Part shown: positions 1 to 11,300 of the stretch, in pieces | Layout: each line of letters begins with the position of its first letter | Position numbering within the stretch: position 1 is the first letter of the stretch | Made by a program: the position numbers and the translations under genes | Source of the DNA: Datisca glomerata | Lineage: Eukaryota; Streptophyta; Magnoliopsida; Cucurbitales; Datiscaceae | Length of the DNA: 64,000 bases | Direction of reading: 5' to 3' | Assembly: GCA_003255025.1 (NCBI GenBank) | Contig: QANY01000291.1 | Coordinates: forward strand, 558,001 to 622,000 | Notes under the pieces: generated by a model | Seen by the model: the letters and a program-made list of their open reading frames with translations, nothing else | Databases searched by the model: none | What the model was told of the DNA's origin: nothing

Positions 1-105
1 TCGTATAGCACCAAAAGATTCCTAAACAACGATACAAGATTAATTAGATCAAATGCTTCTGTTATATTTCATAAACAAATGAAATCCTTTATAAGGTATG
101 CCGAC

Positions 106-662
106 CTCGACAATTGAAGCAGATACCGCGGCTGCAGCTTGAGTCTGGTGATAAAGTTCACGAAGGAAGCGGCCAAATTGACGTACAGCAACAGAAATGG
201 CATTCTAAAATGAGAGTTCAGTCAATACACATGTTAGAATGCGCATTCTAGGTCCTAGTTATAAAGTTGAGCATGGCTGCTTTGATAATTAAGTGTTTAA
301 GAGTTAGCTTCCATGAAGTTGCAAACATGAAGCCAACGCCAATAAATGCAGTCTATAGATTTCTTAAAGCCTCAGAAAGATTGGTAGTTGCAGCATTCTT
401 AATGATTCGAGTGTCCTCAGAAAGCCTGCTAAGTAGCTCCCCAATTCGAGTAACATCAAAGAAGGCTATTTCCTGAAATTTTCATCCTCCATTCATAAAA
501 ACTCGAAGAGAGAACACAGGACTGTTGAAGGAGATGATGTATATTACCTGTTGAAGAACGTGATCAAATAGCTTCTTTCTTAGGCGAGCAACAACCCTAT
601 CACTAGCCGAAGAGAAAAGCCACACCCAAATAGTTGAGCACACCGAACGGCAAAAACCGGCT
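106..662 (-). pseudogene. ABC transporter fragment, ABCB27/ALS1 (TAP2-like) type
   Basis: Three exon-like blocks read on the minus strand: about 662-548, 472 to about 290, and 204-106. They encode the end of the transmembrane domain of a half-size ABC transporter. Recognisable strings are [34 protein letters not shown] and [13 protein letters not shown], which match plant ALS1/ABCB27 (vacuolar-membrane half transporter, aluminium tolerance) better than other B-subfamily members I know. Block edges show a GT donor (547) and AG acceptors (473, 205), so this came from genomic DNA, not mRNA. It looks dead: an in-frame TAG at 353-355 sits where the family has a small polar residue, the second block has no clear donor, and sequence beyond about 106 stops matching. 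No nucleotide-binding domain is visible; it would lie left of the window if present. The first visible block may not be the original first exon. Confidence 0.75.
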
Positions 663-669
663 TTCATAA

Positions 670-1161
670 AAGTGTAGATAATTCAATTATGTTCAACGGT
701 TTTATTGTAGTTCCTAAAACACCTTTATATCCCTTAATTCATTGTCATAAAAGATGAGTTACAAAAATTTAAAGAAAAACTCTCATATTCTTTAATTAAT
801 TAAACGTCATAAAAGATGAGTTATAAAAATAGTAAACGGTCAAATACAAATAATGAATAAATTACATATAATAAGATGAAATATAATTGTCAAATTTAAT
901 TTTAGATCAGGAAATTTGTGATAATTTTCAATCAAGATTTATCAATTTATTTATAATCCAGAATTCTGAATCGCTAATTTAATTTCAGATATTAATTATT
1001 TAATTTCTAGATTAAGAAATTTAATTTCCAATTTTAAATCCAGAAATTTGAAACACATATCAAAACTATTAAATCTAATTCATGATAGTAAATTTGGATG
1101 TAAAACACCCGCATTATTATATTATATGAAATTGTAAATTGACAAGTCGCTTAGTGTTCTA
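670..1161. other. AT-rich stretch, no gene seen
   Basis: Very AT-rich sequence with short degenerate repeats around the motif AATTTAATTTC. No reading frame, promoter or transposon end is supported. Confidence 0.5.
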
Positions 1162-1694
1162 TCTACTACATACACATTTATCATCTCAAATATAGAAAAT
1201 TAAGAGACATTGATTTAAATAGATGAATAATGTTAAGGAAATGCATTGGTGAATAATTTAATATTGAAATTAACACTTTAAATCTCTTTTACCTATTTAT
1301 TTAAAGAAATAAAACTCAACAACAAATCAATAATAGGAAAACTAGTTAACAAGAGTTAATAAGCACCAGATCAAAAACACCAAGAGGAATCACATTAAAC
1401 TAAATACGGTAAGGAATCGAAATAGAGACTAGCTTCGCCTGACGATCAACAACAAAATTAGAGGACCGATGAGCATGGAAAACTAAGATATTAACTAAAA
1501 AAAAAAATTTCTAGCAACATAAAACCACTGACAGAAAACACAATTTACCTTTAATAACTTGAAATATTAGTATTTCACATTAGCAAGTCAGAAGGTGATC
1601 AACCAATTTTTTGAGTAGTCTCATACGTATTTTTTTTATATAATATCTATATGTTGGTTGCATCAACACGTGCAACGCACGTACTGTTGACTAG
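1162..1694 (+). mobile_element. Small Helitron-like non-autonomous element
   Basis: The 3' end carries the Helitron signature: a perfect hairpin (ACGTGC at 1668-1673, loop AAC, GCACGT at 1677-1682), eight bases, then terminal CTAG at 1691-1694, followed by T. The proposed 5' end, TCTACTACATAC at 1162, begins with TC after an A, which fits insertion between A and T of the host. The 3' end is well supported. The 5' end is chosen by pattern only and could lie elsewhere. The 533 bp hold no coding sequence, so it would rely on an autonomous Rep/helicase Helitron. Confidence 0.55.
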
Positions 1695-3055
1695 TATTTT
1701 TAAATGCGTGGAGCTAGTAACTTATGGATTGGTTTTTAGATCCCATAATTTTTTACACCCTTTTAGGTACATATCATTTTGCTCGAGAGCTTTTCTGAAT
1801 TCTTAACTCTTATTACCTTTTTCGATATATTGTAAATTTATTTTATCATTGTTGTAGGTTCATAATACAAATGAAAACGTGAATCGCACACCAACCGTTT
1901 GATAAAAGGCTTAAGTAAATTTTTGAGGTGTTTAAAGTTCTCACAAATGGTGTCTCATTTGATCATTTTAAAGTCATTCTCTTCTCTTTTTTAAAGAAAT
2001 GCCATTGATTTATTTTTCATTTTCATCATAGGGTGATTATTATTTGCGATTTAAATTTGGTCAGTATCAATTCTAAACATGTGATTAGCTTCAATCAAAT
2101 ATTGAGTCTTCCCAACTGGTTGTTTTTGTTTGAAGATTGAGAATACTATTATTGAGTGAGAACATGGTGAATTCCAAAACTTGAGAAAGTTAAGAGCTTC
2201 CATAATATAGAGTCGACTTCAATTACCATACCACTTCAAGTTTCTTGTTTTTTTTGTCAAATTGCAAGATTCTTGCTTTATTGGATTGAAAATAAGTGCT
2301 AGATTTAGAATTGAAGAGAGCTACTCTTGACATTATTACATTTTTTTAACAACAATTCACACTTATTACAGGAAACAAGAAACTAATGTGGTGTTTTTAT
2401 ATAGAGACACTTGTTTCGTAGGTTACCTTTGAATGGTAAATGATGCTAGTTATCCATCTTTGTTTCTCGTTTTGCTGATTCTACATGCACTTCTAAATTT
2501 CTAATATGACAAATCATTTTTTTCATCACCTAAACAAGCAAAAAAAGAAGTAAAAACTTAAATCAACCACTTCTATATGAATTTTATCAAATGATATGAA
2601 TTTTATCAAATGAGTGTTTAAAACTATCACATGGGTGTTTGATTTTATTTTATTCTATTTTATTTCTTTTAACTAGTATTTCTATCTTTATAGGTTTCAA
2701 GAAGAGGGTCTTGTAGAAGTAATTTCAAAGAAAACTAAAAAGATTAGGACTATTGAGCATTGGCAGGTTTTGTATCTGGTTGCATAGATATAATGTTATA
2801 ATATATTAGTTGAAAAATGAGTTTATCACTTTGTGACATTGATGTAAAGAATTATTTATTAAGAAAAAATTTATTTAGAACGACTTTGAAAAATTAATTG
2901 CATAAAAACACGTATGGTTGATTGTTAGAATCAGAAGATATATCATTATCAACAAGTAGATTTTCTTCATGTAAGTTCTTTTTGTCAATACTCCTTTTAA
3001 TTTATTTATCTTCAATCTAAAGACAAAGTTAATTGTTATCTGAGCAAATAGAAAA
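1695..3055. other. AT-rich intergenic stretch
   Basis: No coding frame or structured element recognised. Near 2576-2612 the string ATGAATTTTATCAAATGA is repeated in tandem, a minor local duplication. Confidence 0.5.
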
Positions 3056-3060
3056 AAAGA

Positions 3061-3197
3061 GTTACTTGCTCGGGCAAGTAAATTTTGCCTTCACTATTTT
3101 GCATTGTCATAATCGTAAAATCCAGTTGTGTAGAGCAAGTAGATTTTACCTTCAATATTTTGGATTGTCTAGAATTGTGAAATTTACTTGTTCCGAG
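3061..3197. repeat. Left part of the 92 bp palindromic tandem array
   Basis: Two short (about 60 bp) degenerate units of the same repeat that resumes at 4173. They share the blocks GCAAGTAAATTTTGCC and CAATATTTT followed by GATTGTC. The array is cut at 3197 by the hAT-type element. The last eight bases (3190-3197, GTTCCGAG) are its target duplication. Confidence 0.8.
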
Positions 3198-3756
3198 TAA
3201 GAGTGTTCATGATTCAGTCATTAGCTAAAAAGTGAACCAAATCGAAATATTCGGTTAAATTATAAGATGAACCAAACTGAACCATGAGTTGAAAAATAAC
3301 CAAACCGAACCAAAATAATATTTCAGTTCGGTTCTTCGATTCAGACCCTTCAGGAATATTGCAAAAAACACTCAAAAATCATAACTCTATATCATCTGCC
3401 AGAACATTCTAAGCCTTAAATCTACCATTTTTATAGAAACAAAACTAGCTCTAGCACTTTTTAATGAGAATCCAGAAACATATTTTGTTTCTAATTCAGA
3501 CAAATTGGTATACAGATCCAAAAGAGAAGGAAAAATCAACAATTTTGAAGACTCACATGGCTAAAATTTGGCATACAGAAGACCAAAACTTCAAATCTAC
3601 ATCCCGATTAACTCCATTGGCTATAAAATCCACCATTTTCAAAAACCGAAACCTCAAATCTACCATTTTCAAGATCCACAAACCTTACATCTAAGGAACC
3701 TAAAGAATCAGCCAACATGCAACTAAAAATTACAAAATGAAAAGGAAAAAATAGCC

Positions 3757-3816
<60 letters not shown>

Positions 3817-4172
3817 AGAACTTGGAAGCACCATGGACAACACTGGAACTCAGATCTAGCCATCCAAGAGAGAGAGAGATGGAGAAGAACTTGGAAGCGA
3901 GAGAAAGATGACAAAAGTAAGGGAGAGAAGTGAAGGAGGCACTCGAAATGGGAGAAGGGTTGAGAGTGACCCTAATTTTTCATTTAGGTTTATAAACTAT
4001 ATATATGTTTCAGATTGGTTTGGTTTGAAAACTCTGTAATTATTTAACCGAACCAAAATTTCAGTTTAACAGAAAAGTCAAATCGAACCAAACCGAAGTA
4101 AGTTAAAGAACCAACTGAACTGATAATTTTTTATTATGTTCGGTCGGTACGGTATGATTTTGAACACCCCTA
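3198..4172. mobile_element. hAT-type non-autonomous element with 8 bp target duplication
   Basis: The 975 bp element begins TAAGAGTGTTCATGATTC and ends GATTTTGAACACCCCTA; the ends are imperfect inverted repeats (TARGRGTGTTCA core). It is flanked by identical 8 bp duplications GTTCCGAG at 3190-3197 and 4173-4180. TAGGGGTGTTCA ends with an 8 bp duplication are typical of plant hAT MITEs, as are the internal AACCGAACC/GGTTCGGTT tracts near both ends. The interior has a 50 bp GA microsatellite and two copies of a GATGGAGAAGAACTTGGAAG block. No transposase is encoded. Confidence 0.85.
3761..3810. repeat. (GA)25 microsatellite
   Basis: An uninterrupted run of 25 GA dinucleotides inside the hAT-type element. 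A shorter GA run follows at about 3869-3880, beside the second copy of a GATGGAGAAGAACTTGGAAG block. Confidence 0.95.
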
Positions 4173-4985
4173 GTTCCGAGCAAGTATATTATAAAATCTA
4201 ATTGGTCTGACTAAGTAGATTTTTCCTTCAAATTATGAATTGTCAAGAATCATAAAATCTATTTGCCTAAAACAAGTAGATTATAAAATCTACTCGGTCT
4301 AACCAACTGAATTTTACCTCAATATTTTGAATTGTCCAGAATCATGAAATCAGCTTGCTCAGAGTAAGTAGATTATAAAATCTATTTGTTTAGAGCAAGT
4401 AAATTTTGTTTTCAATATATTGAATTGACTAGTATCATAAAACTACTTGTTCCAAGCAAATAGATTATAAAATCTACTTGTTTAGAACAAGTAGATTTTG
4501 CCTTCAATATTTTCAATTGTTTAGAATCGCAAAATCTACTTTCTGAGAGTAAGTAGTTTATAAAGTCTACTTGTTCAGAGCAAGTAGATTTTGTCTTCAA
4601 TATTTTGAATTGCCCAGAATCGTAGGAATACTAGCTTAGAGCAAGTATATTGTAAAATCTACTTGTTCAAGACAAGTAGATTTTTCTTTCAATATTTTGA
4701 ATTATCCATAATCATAAATCTACTTGCTCCGAGCAAGTAGAGATCTGACCAAGTAGATTTTATCTTTTATAATTTGAATTATCCATAACCTAAAACTCTA
4801 CTCGCTCAAAGCAAATATATTATAAAATCTACATAGTCTGATCAAGTAGATTTTTTCACCTACAATTTGAATTGTCCAAAACTAAAAACTCTACTTGATT
4901 TGGGAAAGTAAATTATAAAATCTACTTGGTGTGTCCAAGTAGATTTTGTCTTTTTCATTTTAAAATGTTCAAAATCGAAGTAGAT
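4173..4985. repeat. Tandem array of about 92 bp units with internal palindromes
   Basis: About nine units. The landmark TTCAATATTTTGAATTG recurs near 4225, 4318, 4411, 4503, 4596 and 4688, giving a 92-93 bp period that degrades to the right. Each unit contains an inverted repeat of the form TCTACTTG, centre, CAAGTAGA. The best case is 4719-4741, with 11-base arms around one central base, so single strands could form hairpins. No coding potential. It resembles a small local satellite. Confidence 0.85.
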
Positions 4986-6533
4986 CACATACATTTAGTA
5001 GATTAACTGTCCAGATAAAGAGTAAATCTTAAAGCACATATTTCACGTTAAGTAGTTTATATTGTCAATTATATACCAAAGTATTACTCCAAGTAATGCA
5101 TCCGCCTATTTTGATCTGAATCGAAAATTCAAACATTTATTTTAACTTAAACTACAATACATGCCACATTGAGATCAACATCAAACTATCAAATTTTGAG
5201 TATATTTATTTGAGCATTTCATTATATAAATAGAAACACTACATCTTAAAATCACCACATCTCAAGAAATGTCTAAAACAACACGTTGAGAACATGGGCT
5301 TCTGTTGATTGTTTAACTTTTGTTTAATATTCTCTATTGCTTTTGTGGAGGAGAGATTGATAACTTTAGCACGACCAATTTTTGTTGAGTCCACAACTAA
5401 TATGAGTGTGAGTGTCATTTTCTACCAACAAATAAATCAATAATTTAATGCGTATAAAGTAATGATGATTTTGTGCTAGTAATTTTCACTTTATAGAATA
5501 CATTCAAATGGAACACATAAGTAGAAGGGGTAAATACGTTCAAATTGAACACACAAGTAAGGGGAAAATTATTAGAACTCAAGTTTACTTAAAAGTTGGA
5601 AAAACTATTTAAACTTTTAGTACATATGAAAATTTTAATATCACACTCATATAAATCCTTGAATAAAATCATACATTATTAAGTGCATAAACCTTCGTGT
5701 GAGAAAAATCACAATAATAACAGTAGCTACTAAAATTAATATGAAAAACACTATGATTAGAATGCTCTGCTAAACCCTTAGAGAGAGAGACCTGAACAAT
5801 TGTCTGAAATGATCCTAGAGTTCATTTGGGACTTGCAATGGAGAGGCGACGAAATTTTCTAATTTTAAACAAAAAATCATCCATAATTATAAATCACTCA
5901 TCATTATATCATTAAAATAAAAAAATTACATAAGCTTGGAAATTATGAAGATGGATATCAGGAGAAGAAGATAATATTTGAGAAATATGTATTCTTGAAA
6001 TCCACTTTGTAATTTTATTTTTTTATTTTAAGAGTTGTAATTTAGAAATAGACAATAGTCACTCGGTCCATTATTATTTTATTTAATTATTAAATAATTG
6101 TTTTAATTGTTATGGTTGATAATTTATTCATGCATTAATCGATCACATGCCATACATGAAAATCTCACACAGTTTTATTTAATCATGCATCTCATCTGTA
6201 AAAACATGATTTATTAGGATGGTCATAATATATTTATATGTATTATTTTATGAAATCAATTGCATGTAAACGATTAGGTTTTAATTAGTAAAAACTTGAT
6301 AATCACACCACTTTAAGGACTATAGTAACCTTTAGGATAACCAACTTTAGTAAAATAGTTTTATTAAAGTCTGATAAATATAATTAATTAGTTAAATGAA
6401 CTTAGACCAATAAGATTGGCATAACTGATTATTAAATATTCATAGGGTTATGATTATAAATAGAACTTAATTTAGAATTAATTAACTAGTTAAAAATGGA
6501 AACACATATTCTTAAAATAACGAGTGGGAGAAT
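4986..6533. other. AT-rich intergenic stretch
   Basis: No gene recognised. GTGGGAGAA at 6525-6533 resembles the purine tract found before the 3' long terminal repeat of Copia elements. The sequence after it (from 6534, beginning TGTTGACATG) could therefore be a decayed LTR, but no partner LTR or primer site was found. Confidence 0.4.
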
Positions 6534-7089
6534 GTTGACATGTCAATGTAACCTATAGTCTCTATTATTAGTACAAGACCGTGAGGTACAGTGAGGGCCT
6601 CGAGATGACTTTGTTTTCATCTCCTTAAGAAAGGTTTCGAGCTGTACCATTACCAAGGTTTGACTTCTTAAGAAGATAAGAGGAAGTGATGTAGTTTAGT
6701 TTTGACCGACCCTAAGGCGGCATATTTTAAATGAAGTCATGGAATCTAAAATGATGGGTTACATTCACAAAGTCACAATTAAGCATTCAAATGGATAGTT
6801 GTGACTTGACCGAACAAACGATAAATTATTGTTAAAGAGAAAATATGAAATATTTTAAGTTTTAATTAATAAGGTTGAGAATGTCTCATAGACAGCCTCA
6901 GGTTAATTTGATTGACCTTAATGCAGCACATTAATCGTTGGGTTATTTTATCGTGATTAGTAAATGTTTAATTTTGTGTGTTTATTATGTTGCATTCATG
7001 CATCATGTTTACTTTTTAAATTCTAGATATTTATCAATTATATTGAATCATATATATTTTTAATTACAGTTATCATTATTATATGTATC

Positions 7090-7300
7090 ATGCGCAACCC
7101 TATTACTACTTTACTCGCGCTTGAGAAATTGAATGGTAATAATTTCGTACGCTGGAAATCAAATATGAACTTAATGCTAATTTGTGAGAACCATAAGTTA
7201 TTCTTACTGAAGAATGTTCTGAGGATTCTGCTGCTAATGCCCCTAAGAATGTTAGGGACAAATATAATGCTTGGATCATATCAAAATTGAAAAATATATA
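7090..7300 (+). pseudogene. Copia-type retrotransposon gag fragment
   Basis: The start reads LEKLNGNNFVRWKSNMNLML, the N-terminal gag motif of plant Ty1/Copia polyproteins. After ENHK the frame shifts near 7200, and the homologous sequence continues in another frame as LTEECSEDSAANAPKNVRDK, also typical of Copia gag. About 70 residues remain of a domain usually of 200 or more. No protease, integrase or RT follows. The region upstream (6534-7089) may be an eroded LTR and leader. This is a dead remnant. Confidence 0.7.
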
Positions 7301-7514
7301 ATAAAAACCAAATGAATGATACTATAGGAATGTAATATTTTCATCACACTAAATCGTTGTTTTGTTAAGAATTATTATAAAATGGTCATAAAATAATTTC
7401 ACACCTTTAAAATGGTTAAATGCCATAAATACTATTTTTAAAACTGTTTTAGACCTATTTAAAAAACAAACCAGATTTCGGCTATTGAAATATAAGTGGT
7501 TGTGCTTAATCAAT
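7301..7514. other. Spacer between Copia remnant and LINE
   Basis: AT-rich, nothing recognised. The 5' break of the following LINE lies near 7515. Confidence 0.4.
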
Positions 7515-9496
7515 TTTTTAGATCTTCAAAAGGCATTATGACAATGTGGATTGACACTTTCTTTGGAAGGTTCTTACCATGGTGGGGTTACCCAAAAATT
7601 TATTGATTGGATTATGGAGTGTGTTACCACTCCTACTTACTCTATTAATGTGAATGGCAATTTGTAGGGGTTCTTTAAGAGAGCTAGAGACCTAAGACAA
7701 GGGGACCCTCCTTATCTTTCTATGCTTATTATGGAGGTTTTTACATCAATCATTCAGCAATGTTTTTTAAAACCTGAATTTCAGTTTCACTGGAGATGTA
7801 AAAAGAATAGAGTGATAAATCTTTGCTTTACTGATGATATGCTAATTTTCTATAAAGGCTCTTCTCAATCTGTGCAGGTTGTTATGGAGGGATTAAACTT
7901 GTTTGGTGCTCTTTCCAGGTTGAAGCCTAATGTGGGTACGAGTAATGTATTCTTTTCTACAGTTTCTGAGGAGGAACAGGATAATATTCTTTCTATTTTT
8001 GGTTTTTCCAAAGGAACTTTTCCTATTAGATATCTAGGTATCCCTCTGATATCTACTAAGTTGAATAAGGTCCATTGTGAGGTTCTAGTTGATAAGATTA
8101 TCTCTAGAGCAAATGCATGGGAGAATAGGCACTTAACATATGCAGGTAGGCTCTAACTGATCAGGTTCATTTTAATTGCTATCCAGAGCTATTGGTGTAT
8201 GCAGGTAGGCTCTAACTGATCAGGGTCATTTTAATTGCTATCCAGAGCTATTGGTGTAGCTTGCTTATACTTCCTAAAAAGATTATAAAGCTTGTAAATG
8301 ATGCTTTAAGAAACTTTTTCTGGACTAGTAAAACTAATTTATGTAAGGGTTATAAGGTTGCTTGGAAGTTTATGTGTGCCCCATTTATGGCAGTTGCTTT
8401 GAATTTGAGGGACACTGTTACTTGGAATCAAGTTGCAGTGTCTAAACACTTTTGGAAGCTTGCTAGAAGAGAAAAAAGTTCTTTATGGGTAGCTTGGTGT
8501 TCATCCAATCTTCTCAGAAATCACTCTATATTCACAGTCAAGATATGATCTGGCCCTTCCTGGTCTTGGAGAAAACTTATTCAACTGAGGGGTAAGATTG
8601 CTCACATGTGCGGTGTTGAAGTGGGTGATGTTCTATTTGTTTATTTACAAATCATTGGGTGCTGAATGGCTCCCTGTTTCAATAGTTTGGATGAGATATA
8701 ATTCTGCATTTATCTCTATCTACTCGTATTTCTACATTTATTGAGGATGGGCAGTGGGTTTGGCCAAATTCAAGCTTGGAGACCGTATTTTCTTCTAGAC
8801 ATATTATTGTTCCTATTCTTCATGATGTAGATAGATGGCTTTGGGGCAGTGGTGATTTTTCTAGAGATCATACTTATAGTGAGCTTGTTGGTGTTACTTC
8901 AGAAGTTGCTTGGTATAAAGATGTTTGGTTCTTAGGGCATATCCCTAAATTTTCCTTTATTCTTTGGTTAGCTCTTCTTAAGATAGAGTTTCACAATGGA
9001 ATCGTGATGTATCTGAAGATTGTATTTTTTGCATGCATGGATCAGAATCAGTCCCTCACCTTTTTCTGGATTGTGATTATGCAGCTCATATTCTTGGTCC
9101 TATTATGAGAAAATGTGGGAGAAATATGGCAAATTTTAATTGGTCTTCTCTTATTCTTTGGCTTGGTTCCTTAGGTAGTAGCAAGTCTATTGAAAATTTA
9201 TGTCTTAGACTCATTTTTTCTTGCTTTGTCTATTGTTTTTAGCTCGAAAGAAATAGAAGAATGTTTATAGGAGAATTTTTGGATTCTCGTTTATTGTCTA
9301 GGAAGATATGCTTTATGGTTAAGGAAAGGCTTATCTTTATTGAAAATATTAGAGGTTTAAATTCTGGTGATTTTATAGGTAGTCCCTAATTTTAGAATTA
9401 TTTGATTCATTTGTGTTTGTAGTCCCTGGGGTATGCCCCTTGTACTAGTGTAATACTTTCGTTCAATACAAAAAAGATTGCCTTTGACAAAAAAAT
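7515..9496 (+). pseudogene. Truncated L1-like LINE (LINE-1 of the window)
   Basis: Only the C-terminal half of a plant L1 ORF2 remains. It opens inside the reverse transcriptase (DLQKAL, then a stop), passes IDWIMECVTTPTYSI, the LRQGDP motif (the next residues changed), a decayed catalytic site CFTDDML near 7830 and IRYLGIPLISTKLNK. It ends with zinc-knuckle-like HGSESVPHLFLDCDYAAHIL and LERNRRMF. The frame is broken repeatedly by stops and shifts. The 3' end is a short UTR closing in CCTTTGACAAAAAAA at 9481-9495, the same tail motif as in the next LINE. A 59 bp block is duplicated in tandem inside it. It cannot move. It is related to the longer LINE at 55.2-59.5 kb. Confidence 0.85.
8141..8258 (+). 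repeat. 59 bp tandem duplication inside the LINE
   Basis: 8141-8199 and 8200-8258 are direct copies of one 59 bp block (starting TGCAGGTAGGCTCTAACTGA) with a single difference (GGTTC versus GGGTC). Because 59 is not a multiple of three, it also shifts the frame. The near identity suggests it is younger than the other damage in the LINE. Confidence 0.95.
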
Positions 9497-9497
9497 G

Positions 9498-9572
9498 TTT
9501 AAATTGCTATTTTTTTACATTTTTAGTCCTCAAGGTTTCTAGAGAGTGGAGAAACTTTCCAGATTCGTCGTT
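9498..9572 (+). mobile_element. Left target copy and 5' stub of the second LINE-like element
   Basis: 9498-9508 reads TTTAAATTGCT and is repeated at 13289-13299, so it is the likely target duplication of an element spanning 9509-13288. The stub 9509-9572 is all that precedes the Mutator-like insertion. Its last nine bases (9564-9572, TTCGTCGTT) are the left target copy of that insertion. Confidence 0.55.
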
Positions 9573-10423
9573 GGATTTTTTGCTAAACTAGATCCCTAAA
9601 CTAACCATTTTACAGAATTAGACTCATTGCCTAATTTTTGCTTACCTTGATTCCTGACCCACTTTCCACTCAAAAAACACATTTATGAAATTACATATTT
9701 ACCCTTCACATTATTCAAATATCTGCCACACTCTCTCTTTCTCTGTGCGTTTGCACTCTTTCTTTCTTTGTGCTTTTGCTCTCTCTCTCTCTCTCTCTTT
9801 GTAAAAAGAGTTTTTATCCGAAGAAGACATGAATGAACTGAAGAAGAAGATATTTGCCTTCTTGCAAAAGAAGACGACCGAATCTCTGCAACCCACCTCA
9901 TTTCTCCTTCAATTCATTTTGTTCACTTCTTCTTCATTTTCTTCTTCATTTTCATCTTTATTTTCTTCGTCTTTTTCCTTCTTCATGCAACAACAAATGA
10001 TTGTCATTTCTTCTTTCTGAAACATGTATAAGTTTTATTTTCTTCTTTTCTGGAAAACTTTAATTTTCATGGGTTTTTCCTTTCCATGAGTTTTCTGTGA
10101 ATATTTATTTATTTTCTTCTTTCTAGAACGTTGTTTGAAGTTCATTTATTGTACATGATCACTACAAGATAATAGTGTAGTGTAAACGAGGTCTACACGA
10201 GCCTCATATGATCATCATATAACCTACACGATGGATACACAGACCTCATATACACATCATGTACACTATGTAATCTTCTTATTTTAATACAACAATATTT
10301 AACAAAACTCATCTTCATTTTTTATTTCTTCATGCTTCATTTGCTTTATGATTTTACAACTTTCTCATTTGTTGAAAAACTCATCTCCATGCTTCATTTG
10401 TTAATTTTGTACTACGCGATGGG

Positions 10424-10830
10424 GTACACTGACGTCGTGTATCCATTGTGTACTCTACAAGAGAGCTACAAGACGTCAGTGTACCCACATCATGCAGGTT
10501 GCATGATGGATACACGACGTCAGCGTACCCATCGTGTAGACTACATGATGCCTACATGACACCAGTGTATCCACATCGTGTAGGCTGCATGATAGATACA
10601 CGACGTCAGCGTACTCATCGTGTAGACTACACGATGCCTACACGACACCAGTGTACCCACCGTGTAGTCTACACGACGCTAGTGTACTCATTGCATATTC
10701 TACACGATGGGTACACGACACTAGTGTATCCATATCATGTAGTCTACACGATGACTACATGACGCTACTGTACTCATCGTGTAGTCTACACAAGGGGTAC
10801 ATGACGCTAGTGTACCCATCGCGTAGCCCG
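10424..10830. repeat. Palindromic tandem repeat array, 42-43 bp period (left block)
   Basis: About nine degenerate units inside the Mutator-like element. Successive cores start at 10530, 10573, 10616, 10658, 10689, about 10733 and 10775. Each core is a near-perfect palindrome; at 10616-10636 two 10-base arms CATCGTGTAG/CTACACGATG flank one base. Spacers read like CTACACGACACCAGTGTACC. The array is much richer in GC than its surroundings. Apparent reading frames here are a by-product of the repeat. Confidence 0.85.
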
Positions 10831-11099
10831 TGTACTCAAATTTATGATCAAAATAACTTTTAGGCCACTAAAAGTACTTAAAATAGTGTTTTTTGGGCTT
10901 GAAACTAGGTTGCGCTGCACATGTAGATTTTTGAATAAGTTTTGATTTGATATCTTTCGGGCCACATGCTTCAACCCAAGTCAAAAGTTACGCCCTCTAG
11001 AAGTTTATCGGACCGAAACATTAAAAAATTTTAATGAATTTTTCAAATACTTGAGACTATATTTTATTCTGCAATTTCAAAAGTATTATTGACAGAAGA

Positions 11100-11300
11100 T
11101 ACTTGTGTACTCATTGTGTAGTCTACACAATAGTTACACAATGCCAGTCCCAATCATCATGTAGTCTATACGATGACTACATGATGTCGTTGTACCCATC
11201 ATGTAGTCTACAATGTGGCTACACGATATCAATGTACCCGATTATCGTGTAGTCTATACGATGGCTACACGATGTCAGTGTACCCATCGCATAGACTACA
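11100..11300. repeat. Palindromic tandem repeat array (right block)
   Basis: About four more units of the same palindromic repeat (for example ATCGTGTAGTCTATACGATG), separated from the left block by about 270 bp of unrelated sequence. Confidence 0.75.

Noticed and set aside
3061..4985. CRISPR-like array
   Set aside because: Spacers are themselves repeated, unit divergence is high and the sequence is plant nuclear DNA; it is a tandem satellite.
6534..7089. Possible Copia long terminal repeat upstream of the gag scrap
   Set aside because: It starts with TG after a purine tract, but no second LTR, no CA end and no primer-binding site were found, so it is mentioned only as a possibility.
9683..10020. 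Small frames on both strands near 9.7-10.0 kb
   Set aside because: They fall in the inverted repeat of the Mutator-like element and consist of low-complexity Ser/Phe or Arg/Glu runs from CT/GA tracts.
10332..10863. Three overlapping frames with repeated YPxCxLHD-type peptide units
   Set aside because: They are a by-product of the 42-43 bp palindromic DNA repeat; frames shift between units and no protein family fits.
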